Shown in pieces: positions 1 to 10,230 of a stretch of DNA of 64,000 nucleotides. The stretch covers positions 372,001 through 436,000 of the forward strand of contig NZ_JBNGOQ010000005.1 of assembly GCF_050589645.1 (NCBI RefSeq), in the 5' to 3' direction. The stretch's first letter is position 1. Each line of letters begins with the position of its first letter. The notes under the pieces were generated by a model. The model was not told the DNA's origin. It ran no database searches and saw only the letters and a program-made list of their open reading frames with translations. Source of the stretch: JBNGOQ01 sp050589645 (lineage in GTDB: Bacteria; Bacteroidota; Bacteroidia; Flavobacteriales; Flavobacteriaceae). The position numbers and the translations under genes are program-made.

Positions 1-687
1 TCCGATGATATGGGCAATCTCTCCCTTGTTGGCCTTTCCAGTAATTCCTTTTATGGGACGTTTGTTCAAATCGGTCCTAATGGCCTCCCAATCGTCATTC
101 TCCAAAGCTTTGCCCAAATATATCTTCCGAATTAGCTTTGGCAATGGATGTGACGTTTCCAGATTGAAGTCATCGGAGGGACCATAAAAATGCGCAGGGA
201 CAACGGATATAAAATTGGTACCGTACTGGATGTTATAGCCTTCACACATCTTTATACCGGCTATCTTGGCCAAGGCATAGGGTTCATGGGTGTAGTCCAG
301 CGCATCGGTAAGCAGGGATTTCTCCTTTACCGGCCAGGGCGCACTTTTGGGATAGACACAGGGACTGCCCAAAAAAAGTAGCTTTTTTACTTTATGGTAC
401 TGACTTTGGCCAATTACATTATTTTGAATCATTAGATTTTCGTAAAGAACATCGGCCCTTTGCTTTGTATGCATGAGTCTGGAACCGACCTTTTCTGCTG
501 CCAGAAATACGTAATCGGGTTTTTCCATTTTAAAAAAGGACGCGGTTGCACGGCTGTCCTTAAGATTCAATTCCCTGTGGGAGCGGGTTACTATGTTTAC
601 GTACCCTTTGGCCCATAACACTTTGAGAATAGCAGAGCCAGCTCGTCCGTGATGTCCGGCTACATATATTTTATCGGTTTTCTTCAT
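1..687 (-). CDS. fcl: GDP-L-fucose synthase, partial (3' end outside window)
   Basis: Epimerase/reductase that converts GDP-4-keto-6-deoxy-mannose to GDP-L-fucose with NADPH in the cytoplasm, supplying fucose for surface glycans. The ATG at 687 opens a 229-codon frame that runs off the window edge; the family is about 310 residues, so roughly the last quarter is missing. Visible features are an extended-SDR nucleotide motif GHHGRAG at residues 11-17, the block FLGSPCVYP (usual form FLGSSCIYP, so the first Ser and the Cys are kept and the second Ser is Pro), YALAKIAGIK carrying the catalytic YxxxK, and a conserved SH before the LPKLI stretch. The substitutions GHHGRAG and AHFYGP make it a divergent member, but the catalytic residues seen are intact. 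Another NAD-sugar epimerase is possible but less likely. Confidence 0.9.
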   Translation of the reverse strand, partial: MKKTDKIYVAGHHGRAGSAILKVLWAKGYVNIVTRSHRELNLKDSRATASFFKMEKPDYVFLAAEKVGSRLMHTKQRADVLYENLMIQNNVIGQSQYHKVKKLLFLGSPCVYPKSAPWPVKEKSLLTDALDYTHEPYALAKIAGIKMCEGYNIQYGTNFISVVPAHFYGPSDDFNLETSHPLPKLIRKIYLGKALENDDWEAIRTDLNKRPIKGITGKANKGEIAHIIG

Positions 688-770
688 GGATACCGATCAA
701 AACTTCCAGAAAAAATGGTTTTGGAAGTGCAGTATTCCTGAAGGAAAAAACGTTTCTATGTAACTTATGC

Positions 771-1073
771 TCATTCCCCATCATCTCCTAAATGGGAGAT
801 GGGAGATTTCACAGTGCTTTTTGATGGTATGTCCAGGCCTGGGGCGTAAAACCATTCCGAACTCACGAGCGCAGTTTCTTTACAGCTTTTCTTTGAGTGG
901 CTGCTCCTATATAGTTCGGTGCGGATATTTCTTGGGGCCTGAACCTGGCTCGGACAATCAACTTCTGGCGTATGTTCCACGGTCCTTTCAACTTTCCCTG
1001 TATTGATGCTAAAGGTCAATAACAGGGCGTTGATGCCGATCAAAATGAACAGTACAATAAAGAAGGTTTCCAT
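771..1073 (-). CDS. Small single-pass membrane protein, uncharacterised
   Basis: A 100-residue frame with a hydrophobic N-terminal helix (METFFIVLFILIGINALLL, residues 1-19) followed by a hydrophilic tail with several Ser, Lys and Cys. The N-terminus resembles small flavobacterial membrane proteins of unknown role. The C-terminal half is less convincing: around 861-920 the +1 frame reads ATQRKAVKKLRS and then stops, so the original protein may have been shorter with a frameshift near residue 50. It stands alone, about 80 bp upstream of the fucose synthase start on the same strand. I do not assign a function. Confidence 0.45.
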   Translation of the reverse strand: METFFIVLFILIGINALLLTFSINTGKVERTVEHTPEVDCPSQVQAPRNIRTELYRSSHSKKSCKETALVSSEWFYAPGLDIPSKSTVKSPISHLGDDGE

Positions 1074-1191
1074 TTATAGTATAACAATGACCATGAATAG
1101 GCCGGTTTTTAAAACGGCTCCGCCCTTGTGAGTCCCACTAAAGTTGGGCTTCACTTGGAAATTTTAAAAAACTGCATCGCTACGAAGCGGC

Positions 1192-2082
1192 CTAGTCCGT
1201 CTTCCCACTTGTGATATGGGCAAGATGGTCCATGATATCTGAAAAGTTATAGACCGTACTATCGGGATGCTGTCTGTCCTGCATTTTTTGTACAGGTATT
1301 TTTTTATTGGTCCTCACCACAAAACACTCCTCTGTGAAAGCCTTTACCCGGAGATTGGCCATTTTCTGGATCTTCTCACGGAGCTGTTCGGCTGCTTCTA
1401 TATGGGTGACCAGGTCCATGAACTTGAAAAGAAGGTTTTTAAAGAAGGTGTATTTATGGGCATAAGAACTACCAAAAATGAATTGGTGGGCATATGAATC
1501 GCCCAAACTGTACTCGCGGTCCCATATTTTCGATAATTTCCTGAACTTCCGTTTCAGTGCCAGGTCCTGTAGGACCGCCAGCAAGTTTTCCGAAGAGGTA
1601 CAGGGCTGATCATTGACTACTAGCTTCCGGCGCAGGTAAAGCGTTTTTCTTATTTTTTTGGGAAGGAACGGTTTTTTTAGGAGCAGGGGAAGGGCAGAAA
1701 GGGAATTTCCAATATCCAGATAGCCGAGCAACGTCCAGGCATCCGTTTCAAGTTGTTTTAAAGTTGTATTGGTATAATACGTAATGCGTACATGTTCATC
1801 CATATACCTTAGATGGTCCTCCTTTATGCCATTTATGATTTCCATCGAAATCAATAATTGCTGTTCCCAGTAGGCGATGTTCCCCGCCAGATAATCCCTG
1901 ACGATGCTTTCAGGTAGCTGGGTCCGTAGCGTGTTTACCTGTTTGTACTGCGCGCTAAGTTCGCCCAGCATTTTTTGCAGACCTTCCGGGTCTGTACATA
2001 CTATAGCTGGGTGTATAGCTTTAGGGGAAGGATTTGGGGATACTTCCTTTGACCGTCTTAAAAGAGGAGTGTCATCCGCCAT
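1192..2082 (-). CDS. Uncharacterised alpha-helical protein
   Basis: A 296-residue cytoplasmic-looking protein without signal peptide or membrane segment. It is rich in Leu, Lys, Glu and Arg and appears mostly helical, with stretches such as LEELSAQYKQ-like heptads near residues 35-60 and EAAEQLREKIQKMANLRVKA near residues 232-251 that could form coiled coils. No catalytic motif is recognised. It lies alone between the small membrane protein and the strong terminator at 2295-2328, with about 270 bp separating it from the end of the giant surface-protein gene. GC content matches its core neighbours. The open frame and ordinary codon use support a real gene; the role is unknown. Confidence 0.7.
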   Translation of the reverse strand: MADDTPLLRRSKEVSPNPSPKAIHPAIVCTDPEGLQKMLGELSAQYKQVNTLRTQLPESIVRDYLAGNIAYWEQQLLISMEIINGIKEDHLRYMDEHVRITYYTNTTLKQLETDAWTLLGYLDIGNSLSALPLLLKKPFLPKKIRKTLYLRRKLVVNDQPCTSSENLLAVLQDLALKRKFRKLSKIWDREYSLGDSYAHQFIFGSSYAHKYTFFKNLLFKFMDLVTHIEAAEQLREKIQKMANLRVKAFTEECFVVRTNKKIPVQKMQDRQHPDSTVYNFSDIMDHLAHITSGKTD

Positions 2083-2294
2083 GGACCATTACTATTGGGG
2101 GTTGTTATGGTACAAAATTCAACCAATACGGATGGAATAAAAAAACCAATGTAATAAGTGGCACTATATGCTCATAAGCGGTGTTCCATTTGTTCTATTT
2201 GATCAAGGGGATTGCCTGATTATTGCAAAAAAACTGAGGTTTTACGGTTGTCAAGGGCAAAAGGTAGAATTTCCGACCTCGTGGGCGAAAGGTA

Positions 2295-2328
2295 GAAAAA
2301 AAGGCGGCAAGTTTTACTTGCCGCCTTT
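2295..2328 (-). terminator. Rho-independent terminator of the giant surface-protein gene
   Basis: Perfect inverted repeat AAAGGCGGCAAGT (2300-2312) / ACTTGCCGCCTTT (316-328 of the same kb, i.e. 2316-2328) with a 3-nt loop. On the minus strand it is followed by a run of T (complement of 2295-2301). It sits 30 bp past the stop codon of the 2358-9404 gene. Confidence 0.9.
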
Positions 2329-2357
2329 CGCCTTACTCAAATTAAAATTAGTCCAAA

Positions 2358-5300
2358 CTACTTTTTGACTACTTTTACTTGTGAAATGACTTTCCCGTTA
2401 CTATCGGTCAGCCTTAAGACGTAGATGCCTTGGGAAAGATCGGTAACATCCATAAATCCGTTCCCTTGATCGTTGAGGTTAAAGTCGAACGATGGGTATA
2501 CCACCTGACCTGACAAATTGTACAAGGTGGCGGTAAGTACCTGCGGTTCGGCCCCTTCCAGTGTAAAGTTTGCAATTCCATCCACAGGGTTTGGATGTAC
2601 TCTTCCAGAACGATTGGCAAGCTCCAAATTCTCAGGAATTACCTCAAAATTGATCGTTACGGATGCTGCTTTAACACCGCCCCCATTTTTGGACGTATAG
2701 GCAGAAGCCGTCACCGTGTTTATACCCGTTTCGAAATTCGTTGCATTGAAATTTCCTGAAGAATCTCCGGACAAGGCATAGGGAGCTGTATTTTCGATTT
2801 GGAAAGGGGAGCTACCGTTAAAATCGAAAACGACACTGTTTATACCTTCAAGAATTGTTTCGGCAACAATGCCTAAGCCCGTTCCCGGATAGTTATTTAG
2901 GTCTATTACGTCACCATCGGCAAGGTTTCCGATAACCTGGTTGGTCGTGGTATTGACCAGGGAGAAGGAAATCAATTCCTCCCCACCTTCGTTGACCACT
3001 TCAAAGTTCACAGTAATGCCCAAACCGGACTCTCCAGAGCCTCCCCTACCGCTAAACGGAGTAGCCGTAACGGTGTTGGGTCCAACGGGGAATACCATTC
3101 CTTTAAAATTACCGGAGCTGTCACCAGCCAGGGCAAAGGGAGCGACGTTTTCCGTGCGGAATCCTTCGGTCCCGTTATAATCGAATATGACGCTGCCTAC
3201 CGGCAGTTCACCTACGTTGGCTACGACATTAAATTTGTTCGTTCCAAAATCCGCTAAATTTATGATATCACCATCGTTGAGAGGTCCTATTGGTTGGTTC
3301 GTATCAGGATTGATTAAGGTTAGACTAACCACTTCAGGTCCCCTGAGCACTTCCAGGGTCACTGGAATATTGGTCACAGGGTTTACTGGATCATTGCTGC
3401 TAACGGAAACATTCCCAACATAGGTAGCATCGGCTTCCAGTTGGTCCGTTTCAAACTCAATAGGTACTTCCACCGATTCACCCGGCTCCAAGGTACCGCT
3501 AATGGGCGGCGTAAAGGTAACGGCCAGTTCATCGGTCAAATATTCATTGTTAAAGATGACCTGTAGGCCGGATAGGCCTTCTGGCCCTTCAATACCAACG
3601 GTACTTGATGTTCTAAGCGTAGAATTCACATTCTTGTACTGCATTTTAAAAGAACCATCGGGGAACAGGATTACCTGGAAGGTAACCGGATCCGGGATGG
3701 GCAGAAAGGGTGGGAATCCAAAGCCAGGTACATTTTCGTACTGCACGATGAAGTAATCTGCCGTGCCCTGATAAAATACCCCTGTTCCATCCTGAGGTTC
3801 AATATCGGACCACATGGGCGCAATAAAGAAATTGGGATTGGCTACATTCGGTATGGGCAGATTGGTAAAGTTATTACCTACCAATGGTGCAAAGGTGAGG
3901 AATCCGTTTGCGGCGATGGTCACCGTATTTTGAACTTCCCCGTAGAAGCTGAACCCAAAGGGTAGCGCAACTGTTTCGTCGCCATCGGCCCCTACATTGG
4001 CCTGCTGTCCGGTGGCACTAATATCCATGAACTCGTAGGCAGGACCTCCACTGTTGTTGTCTTTCCAGGTGTACCCAAAGGTACCTGGGCCTCCACTTGC
4101 GTTGACAAAAGTGGGACCTACCCGGTTATCGGCGGCCTGTTTGCTCCTGATCCTTTCATAGCTCCCGTTTTCGTACTGCTGTGCCAATAGGGTCGCAGTT
4201 CCTTCAAGTACAAGGGACGGTGGTGCAACGGCATAATTTAGCGCAGAGCCTCCAGTGTTCTGAAGGGTCACGATCTCCGTAGCAGACTGTCCCCTAGTGA
4301 GGGTAAGGTCTATGGACTCCGGTGATACTTCTATCACTGGAGGGTCAACACCTACACCTGTCAAGGGAATCTCCAAGGATGCATTGCCAACCCCGTCGTT
4401 GCTGGTAATCGTAATCGCATCCGCTATGGCGCCAACGGTAGAGGGCGCAAAGGCTACAAAAGCCTCTGTTGATTCCCCGGGTTCCAAGGTCACCGGTGTT
4501 TCAAAATCTACGGTAAAGTCGGCATTCCCATTAGAGATACCACTGATTTCCAAAGCTTTTGTTCCTATGTTGGTCAAGGAGAAAGAAGCTTCACTGCTAA
4601 GACCTACAAAAATAGGTTCAAAATCAAGAGCATCCGGCGTAGCTTGTATTTCTGGTGTTCCGATTACGGTCAACTCGAACAGCGCTGTGCTGGTGCTCTT
4701 GTCGGGAGCGTTACTTGAAACCGTAAGTTCATCAAAGAAGGTACCATCATTTAAATTGGTGGCATCCAAGGTGACCGATAAGGTTCGGGAACCTCCAGCC
4801 GCAACAACACCCGATACTGGGTCTATACTGCTAATGAACGGCGTTAGCGCCACTGCAGGTTTTATAAAGCGCAGCGCCAGTCCTTCCTTCACATATTCTG
4901 TATTAAAGGCAACCTGTGCCCCGTCACTTCCATCGGCGTTCTCAATACCTACGGTAGCGCTGTCCAAGAAGGAGGCCGAACTTACGTCGGCATAGTACAC
5001 ATCAATGGTCCCGTCATCGAACAGGATGATCTGGAAGGTGACCGTACCGGTTTCCGCTGAGGAGAATACCGGAGCATTGGTCCACTGCACCACAAAGGCG
5101 TCCAGGAAGCTTGCAACATGCACGGAACCACCGTTTTGCGGCTCCAAATCGGTCCAGAGACCGGCAATCACATTGTTCACCCCATCGTCTACAGGAATCT
5201 GCTCGTTGAAAAAGGTAAATGCGGTGGTAGGCGCCTGCATGGCCAAGAAACCATTGGCGTTAATGAAAACGGTCTCATAACTGGCCCCATAGTATTCAAA

Positions 5301-8300
5301 TGGGAAGGCCAAGGGGCCACTGGCCGTACCATCAGCACCTAGGACGGCAGTAATATCGGTACCAATCGCAGTGATATCAAAGAAATTGTTTACAGGACCA
5401 CCAGGCTCGTCACTGTCGATCCAAGAATACCCAAATCCGTTATCCGTACCCAGGCCGTATTCTACGACCGATCCTATACGGGTATCTTTAAGCGCTTTGG
5501 TGGGATTGTTAAAGCCTTCAAAGGATTTGATCTCCGTGTTGTTCAGTTTTACATTGGGATCCGCCAAGGCCGCAGCTACGGCGAGATTTGGAAAAGAGAA
5601 GGTGAGTGGCGAGTTGCCATCGTTACGGAGCGTAATTTCCGCTTCTACCGTAGTACCCGCATCGGTTGTGGCCGATACTTCCTGTGGGTCCAGAACGGCA
5701 ACCGGAGGATCTGTCCCCACACCGTTAACAATGACCTCCACGGTCTCCGCATTGTCCGCATCACTGGTAATGGTAATGATACCGTTTATACTGCCCAGTG
5801 CAGAAGGGGTAAAGGTAACGCTAACTTCCAGCGACTTGCCGGCTTCCAGCACTCCAGAGGTAGGTTCTACCACAAAGTCGCCATTATCCGAAGCGATATC
5901 GGAAATGTTGAGCAGTGCCAAACCGTTATTGGTAATGGTAAAGGTGCGTTGGCTTTGGGCGCCAAGGAAGACGCTGTTAAAGAGCACCAATTCGTCCGAA
6001 ACCGCGATTTCCGAAATTTGTCCGGAAACCTCAAAAGTTGTGGCTACCGCTGTGGTAGGTGTAACCGGATCGTTGCTGTTAACAAGAATATCGGCATTGA
6101 ACGTCCCATTGGGCAAGGTAGCGCCGTCAAAAGTTACCTGAACATCCACGGATGATCCCGGGGCCACCGTTCCGGCAGCAGGTTCAAGGGTAATATAAGG
6201 TTCTTCACCGCTTAAGGCCCTGGTTAGGAACACAAAATCGGTCAAATTCGTATAGCTGGCACCTCCGTCACTACTGAAGTAGTAGGTATCTGCCCTTGCT
6301 GTTGCATTGTCATCCACCCCTTGTGGGAAGTCTATACCTTCCGGGAATTTGTGTACTACCCAGAAGGACTCGCCGGCACTAAAATCTTGTGGCGCATTGA
6401 GCTCTTCCTCCAAGAAAATCCCATCGGTGCTCAATAGCGTAATGGGCTGTGTTAGGAGCAGTTCTCCCTGATCCGGTGTGGCACCGCCTCGATACACCTC
6501 CAAGAGGATCACGGCTTCCGTAAGGGCTTCTGTGCGATAGGCGTTTCTGACCGCGTTAAGCGTAAAATCGGATTCGGCCTCAAAACGCACGGCCAGTGCT
6601 ATTGCCGGTCCCTGGAGTCCCACAAAGTCGTCAGGGAAATTGATGCCCGTATCATAAAAGATGGAATCTGTAAATATCAGGGCATTTTCCAACTGTGTTT
6701 CGGCCCGGGCCGATTTAAAGCCACTCTTGGATAGTCCGGCCCGCTTTACGGTACCTGCGGTCGCCTTGCCCACACCGTATTTTGTCATGTCTAGCGCTGC
6801 GACCATCTGAGCCGTATTGTCGTCCGAAGGCGGTGTGAACGTCCTTGGGCTTTGTGAGGCCGTAAAGTCCAACGGACTCTGCCCACTATTGGTGATGGTA
6901 ATGGTTTCCGTTTTGGTAGGCGGAATATCGACCAACACGTCTACCGTGGCACTCAGCGTATTGGGAGCCACCTCAATGGTCGGTGGGGACAATACGGTAA
7001 GGCTTACCGGGATATCGATGGACGGACTGTTGGTATCGTCGCTTACGATATTGATGGTAGCGGAATAGTCGCCCGGTTCCAGGGTTCTGGCATCGAACTT
7101 TACGGATGCCACCGTTTCCCCTCCAAAAGGGACCACTCCCGCAGCGGGAGAAACCGATAGGAAAAAGGCATTGGGATCACCGTCGGTAATCTCAAAGTTA
7201 TCGATATCCATGGTAGACCCCACTACCGCCATATCGGATAGGAGGGCAACACTTTCTATCAAAGGAGTAATACCCGTACCGGAATACACTAGGGAATCAT
7301 CAAAGAAAATGGTCAGACCCAGGTCGTCCTTGTCAATGATGATGCGCAGATCAAAATAGCCTGCCGGGGTAGTAACGCTCAAGGGTACAAAGGAGCTGGA
7401 CGCCCCATCAAGGACATCGATGCTGCCATCCCCGTTAAAACGAAGGCGGGTAACCACTAAACCTGCGGTAGGTGATTGCGGAATAATTTCCCAGCTTACG
7501 CCACTTCCCTGTACGTTAACACGGGCCGATAATACCATAAAAGGTTCGTTCCCTGCAACGACCACTGGTGAAAGTGCCAGGGGAGCGGCCGCTCTGTCGG
7601 GGCCCAAGCCATCGGAAATACCTCGAAGGTGTTGTGCTCCTTCAAAAGCGTTCGCATTGGAGATGGTCCAGTTGTTTTCGAATCGTCCAAACCATCCAAA
7701 CTGATTTACAATGTCGCCCAGGGCAAAACCTTCAAAATCTTCCGCGTACAAACTGGTAACCACTTTGTTCATGGGGGCATTGGCACCCACCAGCGCTGCT
7801 AGGGGGTTGGCAGGACTACTTGCCGATAGGGTTCCGGATGTAAATCCACTGGCGGCAATGGCCGCTTTGGAAGCCGCTACTCGGCTTTGGAAGGTAAGCT
7901 GCGGGTTATCGTTTACAGTAATGCTAAAGTTAAGGTCATCGTCACCCGTATTTTCAATGCTAAGATCTCTGGTTTCCACTGTTAATTGTTGTATGGTCTC
8001 ATCAAAGGATTCCGGTGTTACCACGATCATAGGGGCCTCGGTGCCATCCAGCACCCGGACGGTCACCGGAACGCTAACAGAGCCATCAAAACCATCAATG
8101 GTAAGCTCTATGGATTCTTCATAAATGCCCTTGACGATACCGGTGGTGTTCAGGGTGACTTCAACAATGATCACTTCCGCGGGTGCCAGGGTAAAGGACT
8201 CCGGTGAAAACGAACTGATAATATTGGCTCCCGGACTGGTACCTGTAGATACGGTAGCCGGTGCATCAGAAGTATTGGACACGGTAAGTTCCAGTACGCT

Positions 8301-9404
8301 GGTGGTGTTGATAAAAATTTCTTCATTAAAGGCTGCGGGAATGGCATTTATGGGTGGCTGTTCGGCCAATACCCATCCCATATCCCGAAAATGGCCTCGG
8401 GTAATGTCCCCGATATTAAAGTTGGATTCTGCGGTGCCCACCTGTGGACTCATGAGCGAGTTGGGATCCCCGGCCGGAAAGGCGGCTTCGTCCCAATGCG
8501 CAATACTAGATCCGCCCTGAAACGGGTTGGGAGCAAAAAGCTCCGGGAGTGTTCCACCCAGGGCAGCTACGGCAAAGGTACCGTTCACAAAAACATCGCC
8601 ACTGGTAAAAAAATCGCCCAACTCTACGGATGGATTGGGAATGTCCAATACGGAATTTTCGGCGCTATCTACTATAAAGGTATCAAAGATGAAGGGATTT
8701 CCTCCATTATTGATGTTACCAACGCCGGTGTTGTTGTTTACGTTACCGCCATCCACAAAGCCCAATCCATGGCCGGCTTCGTGAAGGGCCACGGTGACAA
8801 AATCGAATTGGCCGGCAGGGGTGTTCCCATCGGTACCGAAATACCAGGGGATACCATTACCGATATTGACGACAAGATCAAATTCCAGATCGGGCGCAAG
8901 GTCCTCTCCCGCTAAGGAGTTGGCCAGGGCCACGGGATAAAAGACATCCGCTTGTGGTGCTCCCGTAAAATTACTGATCAGGGTGGTAGGCCCGGCAGAA
9001 GCCAGAACGCCTGCACCCAAATCCGCAAAATCCGCAAAAATGCGAATGGGTACGGAAGATACGATCTCTTGCGACCAAATATCGAGCGCAAACTGAAAGG
9101 CCTCCTCCACGGCTGCATTGCCTTGCGCGCCGGGGCCAAATGTAATCAACAGCTCCGCTGTAACGGCGCTTTTGCTTGTGGTCTGAAATTTCTTGGAGGC
9201 AAGTTGCATCATGGCCATACGCGAATTCTGGTCCTCGAATTTAGCAGGACAGACCACGGGTACGCCGGGCATTCTTTCCATCTGTTGGGCCTGCATGTTT
9301 TGCAGACCACCCAAGAAATAAATAAGGAATAGTGTAATTAAGTAGCAACAATTACGAAAACGTTTTCGCAAATCGTTACCACTCACCGAGTAATTTTGCT
9401 TCAT
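2358..9404 (-). CDS. Giant secreted metzincin-like protein with repeated beta-sandwich domains and T9SS sorting tail
   Basis: A 2348-residue protein exported by Sec and then by the type IX secretion system to the cell surface. A signal peptide covers about residues 17-40 (hydrophobic core YLITLFLIYFLGG, cleavage near QAQ). Residues about 85-345 form a peptidase-like domain with HEAGHGLGFVD at 208-218, fitting the metzincin pattern HExxHxxGxxD in which Asp is the third zinc ligand, as in snapalysin. The rest is a chain of roughly 100-residue beta-sandwich repeats of the choice-of-anchor-D/ASH type, marked by recurring phrases such as SLTNIG or TITNNG followed by FTPS or FAPS. Two extra modules with FGYSW/FGYTW and ANGFL (near 1330-1500 and 1755-1910) are interspersed. 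The last 85 residues (HPNP start, LYNLSGQVV, QGIYVLRL, KVVKK end) are a type A sorting domain. It is likely a surface protease or adhesin; substrate unknown. Confidence 0.9.
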   Translation of the reverse strand: MKQNYSVSGNDLRKRFRNCCYLITLFLIYFLGGLQNMQAQQMERMPGVPVVCPAKFEDQNSRMAMMQLASKKFQTTSKSAVTAELLITFGPGAQGNAAVEEAFQFALDIWSQEIVSSVPIRIFADFADLGAGVLASAGPTTLISNFTGAPQADVFYPVALANSLAGEDLAPDLEFDLVVNIGNGIPWYFGTDGNTPAGQFDFVTVALHEAGHGLGFVDGGNVNNNTGVGNINNGGNPFIFDTFIVDSAENSVLDIPNPSVELGDFFTSGDVFVNGTFAVAALGGTLPELFAPNPFQGGSSIAHWDEAAFPAGDPNSLMSPQVGTAESNFNIGDITRGHFRDMGWVLAEQPPINAIPAAFNEEIFINTTSVLELTVSNTSDAPATVSTGTSPGANIISSFSPESFTLAPAEVIIVEVTLNTTGIVKGIYEESIELTIDGFDGSVSVPVTVRVLDGTEAPMIVVTPESFDETIQQLTVETRDLSIENTGDDDLNFSITVNDNPQLTFQSRVAASKAAIAASGFTSGTLSASSPANPLAALVGANAPMNKVVTSLYAEDFEGFALGDIVNQFGWFGRFENNWTISNANAFEGAQHLRGISDGLGPDRAAAPLALSPVVVAGNEPFMVLSARVNVQGSGVSWEIIPQSPTAGLVVTRLRFNGDGSIDVLDGASSSFVPLSVTTPAGYFDLRIIIDKDDLGLTIFFDDSLVYSGTGITPLIESVALLSDMAVVGSTMDIDNFEITDGDPNAFFLSVSPAAGVVPFGGETVASVKFDARTLEPGDYSATINIVSDDTNSPSIDIPVSLTVLSPPTIEVAPNTLSATVDVLVDIPPTKTETITITNSGQSPLDFTASQSPRTFTPPSDDNTAQMVAALDMTKYGVGKATAGTVKRAGLSKSGFKSARAETQLENALIFTDSIFYDTGINFPDDFVGLQGPAIALAVRFEAESDFTLNAVRNAYRTEALTEAVILLEVYRGGATPDQGELLLTQPITLLSTDGIFLEEELNAPQDFSAGESFWVVHKFPEGIDFPQGVDDNATARADTYYFSSDGGASYTNLTDFVFLTRALSGEEPYITLEPAAGTVAPGSSVDVQVTFDGATLPNGTFNADILVNSNDPVTPTTAVATTFEVSGQISEIAVSDELVLFNSVFLGAQSQRTFTITNNGLALLNISDIASDNGDFVVEPTSGVLEAGKSLEVSVTFTPSALGSINGIITITSDADNAETVEVIVNGVGTDPPVAVLDPQEVSATTDAGTTVEAEITLRNDGNSPLTFSFPNLAVAAALADPNVKLNNTEIKSFEGFNNPTKALKDTRIGSVVEYGLGTDNGFGYSWIDSDEPGGPVNNFFDITAIGTDITAVLGADGTASGPLAFPFEYYGASYETVFINANGFLAMQAPTTAFTFFNEQIPVDDGVNNVIAGLWTDLEPQNGGSVHVASFLDAFVVQWTNAPVFSSAETGTVTFQIILFDDGTIDVYYADVSSASFLDSATVGIENADGSDGAQVAFNTEYVKEGLALRFIKPAVALTPFISSIDPVSGVVAAGGSRTLSVTLDATNLNDGTFFDELTVSSNAPDKSTSTALFELTVIGTPEIQATPDALDFEPIFVGLSSEASFSLTNIGTKALEISGISNGNADFTVDFETPVTLEPGESTEAFVAFAPSTVGAIADAITITSNDGVGNASLEIPLTGVGVDPPVIEVSPESIDLTLTRGQSATEIVTLQNTGGSALNYAVAPPSLVLEGTATLLAQQYENGSYERIRSKQAADNRVGPTFVNASGGPGTFGYTWKDNNSGGPAYEFMDISATGQQANVGADGDETVALPFGFSFYGEVQNTVTIAANGFLTFAPLVGNNFTNLPIPNVANPNFFIAPMWSDIEPQDGTGVFYQGTADYFIVQYENVPGFGFPPFLPIPDPVTFQVILFPDGSFKMQYKNVNSTLRTSSTVGIEGPEGLSGLQVIFNNEYLTDELAVTFTPPISGTLEPGESVEVPIEFETDQLEADATYVGNVSVSSNDPVNPVTNIPVTLEVLRGPEVVSLTLINPDTNQPIGPLNDGDIINLADFGTNKFNVVANVGELPVGSVIFDYNGTEGFRTENVAPFALAGDSSGNFKGMVFPVGPNTVTATPFSGRGGSGESGLGITVNFEVVNEGGEELISFSLVNTTTNQVIGNLADGDVIDLNNYPGTGLGIVAETILEGINSVVFDFNGSSPFQIENTAPYALSGDSSGNFNATNFETGINTVTASAYTSKNGGGVKAASVTINFEVIPENLELANRSGRVHPNPVDGIANFTLEGAEPQVLTATLYNLSGQVVYPSFDFNLNDQGNGFMDVTDLSQGIYVLRLTDSNGKVISQVKVVKK

Positions 9405-9729
9405 CGTGAGGTGGTTTTTAATTAATTAGTCGCTGGAATTTAACTTTTATTTAGGAGATAACCAAACTTTTCTTTTACTTTAAACCACTCATTTTAAAGG
9501 GCTTTCCGATAAAATGCTGATTTTTAGGGACTACACCCTCTTGTAGGAAAAGAAAGGCTAAATAAAACCTTAGCAATCCTAAGGTTTTTGTCGATGTCAA
9601 AGCTTAAAATAACCATAATGACCCAAGGTTTTTCTTGCTTCCCGTGTCTGGTGGATTTGCTTGCGCCCAAACGCTATAAAAATGGCAAGGAACATTGGGG
9701 GAAACCGGAGTACTTTGTATCTTCATAGA

Positions 9730-10113
9730 ATGAGAAAACTTGTAGTTTACCTTGTATTCACCTTGGCAACGGCGCTACAGGCACAGGAAGATCGGGATCC
9801 TGCGTCGGCCATTTTTGAAATGGACTCGCTAGTGGCCCAAAGTTTGGAAAAACAACAAAAGTGGCACCCCTTTTTTAAGGGAGAAAAACTCTTGGGAGGC
9901 ATTTATATGCTGAGGGTAGGGGAGGAGGACCGGCAACAGCCGCACGAAACGGATGAGGTCTATTATGTGGTAAAGGGAAGGGCGCAGTTTAAGGCAGAGG
10001 GTGAACCGGTGTCCGTAGCTGCTGGCAGTATTCTGTTTGTGAGGGCCAAGATCCCGCATCGGTTTTTTGATATAACGGAAGATTTGCAGGTGCTGGTGTT
10101 TTTTGACCAGTAG
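9730..10113 (+). CDS. Secreted single-domain cupin protein
   Basis: A 127-residue protein with a signal peptide (MRKLVVYLVFTLATALQAQ, cleaved after QAQ) and one cupin barrel. Cupin motif 1 is visible as HETDEVYYVVKGRAQF (a His and an acidic residue in metal-binding positions) and motif 2 as GSILFVRAKIPHRF, with the late His. The frame is open further upstream from 9661, but the ATG at 9730 is chosen because it directly begins the signal peptide. Cupins of this size bind a metal and act as small isomerases, dioxygenases or ligand sensors; which one cannot be told here. It is transcribed away from the giant surface protein and precedes the tRNA-Arg region. Confidence 0.8.
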   Translation: MRKLVVYLVFTLATALQAQEDRDPASAIFEMDSLVAQSLEKQQKWHPFFKGEKLLGGIYMLRVGEEDRQQPHETDEVYYVVKGRAQFKAEGEPVSVAAGSILFVRAKIPHRFFDITEDLQVLVFFDQ

Positions 10114-10230
10114 GCCGGTAGAGGCAAGGTTGACGGGTTCCTGAAGATTTTAGGTGCTATCCCGGGATTTTTTGTTTTTTGAATGTTGTCGATTTTTGAA
10201 TGTTGTGTATATTTGCAGCCTCTTAGGGTG

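Noticed and set aside
4297..6141. Long plus-strand open frames (232 and 256 codons) opposite the giant surface-protein gene
   Set aside because: They are antisense to a coherent protein with signal peptide, zinc motif and sorting tail; their translations are low-complexity Ser/Val/Thr runs produced by the repeats on the other strand.
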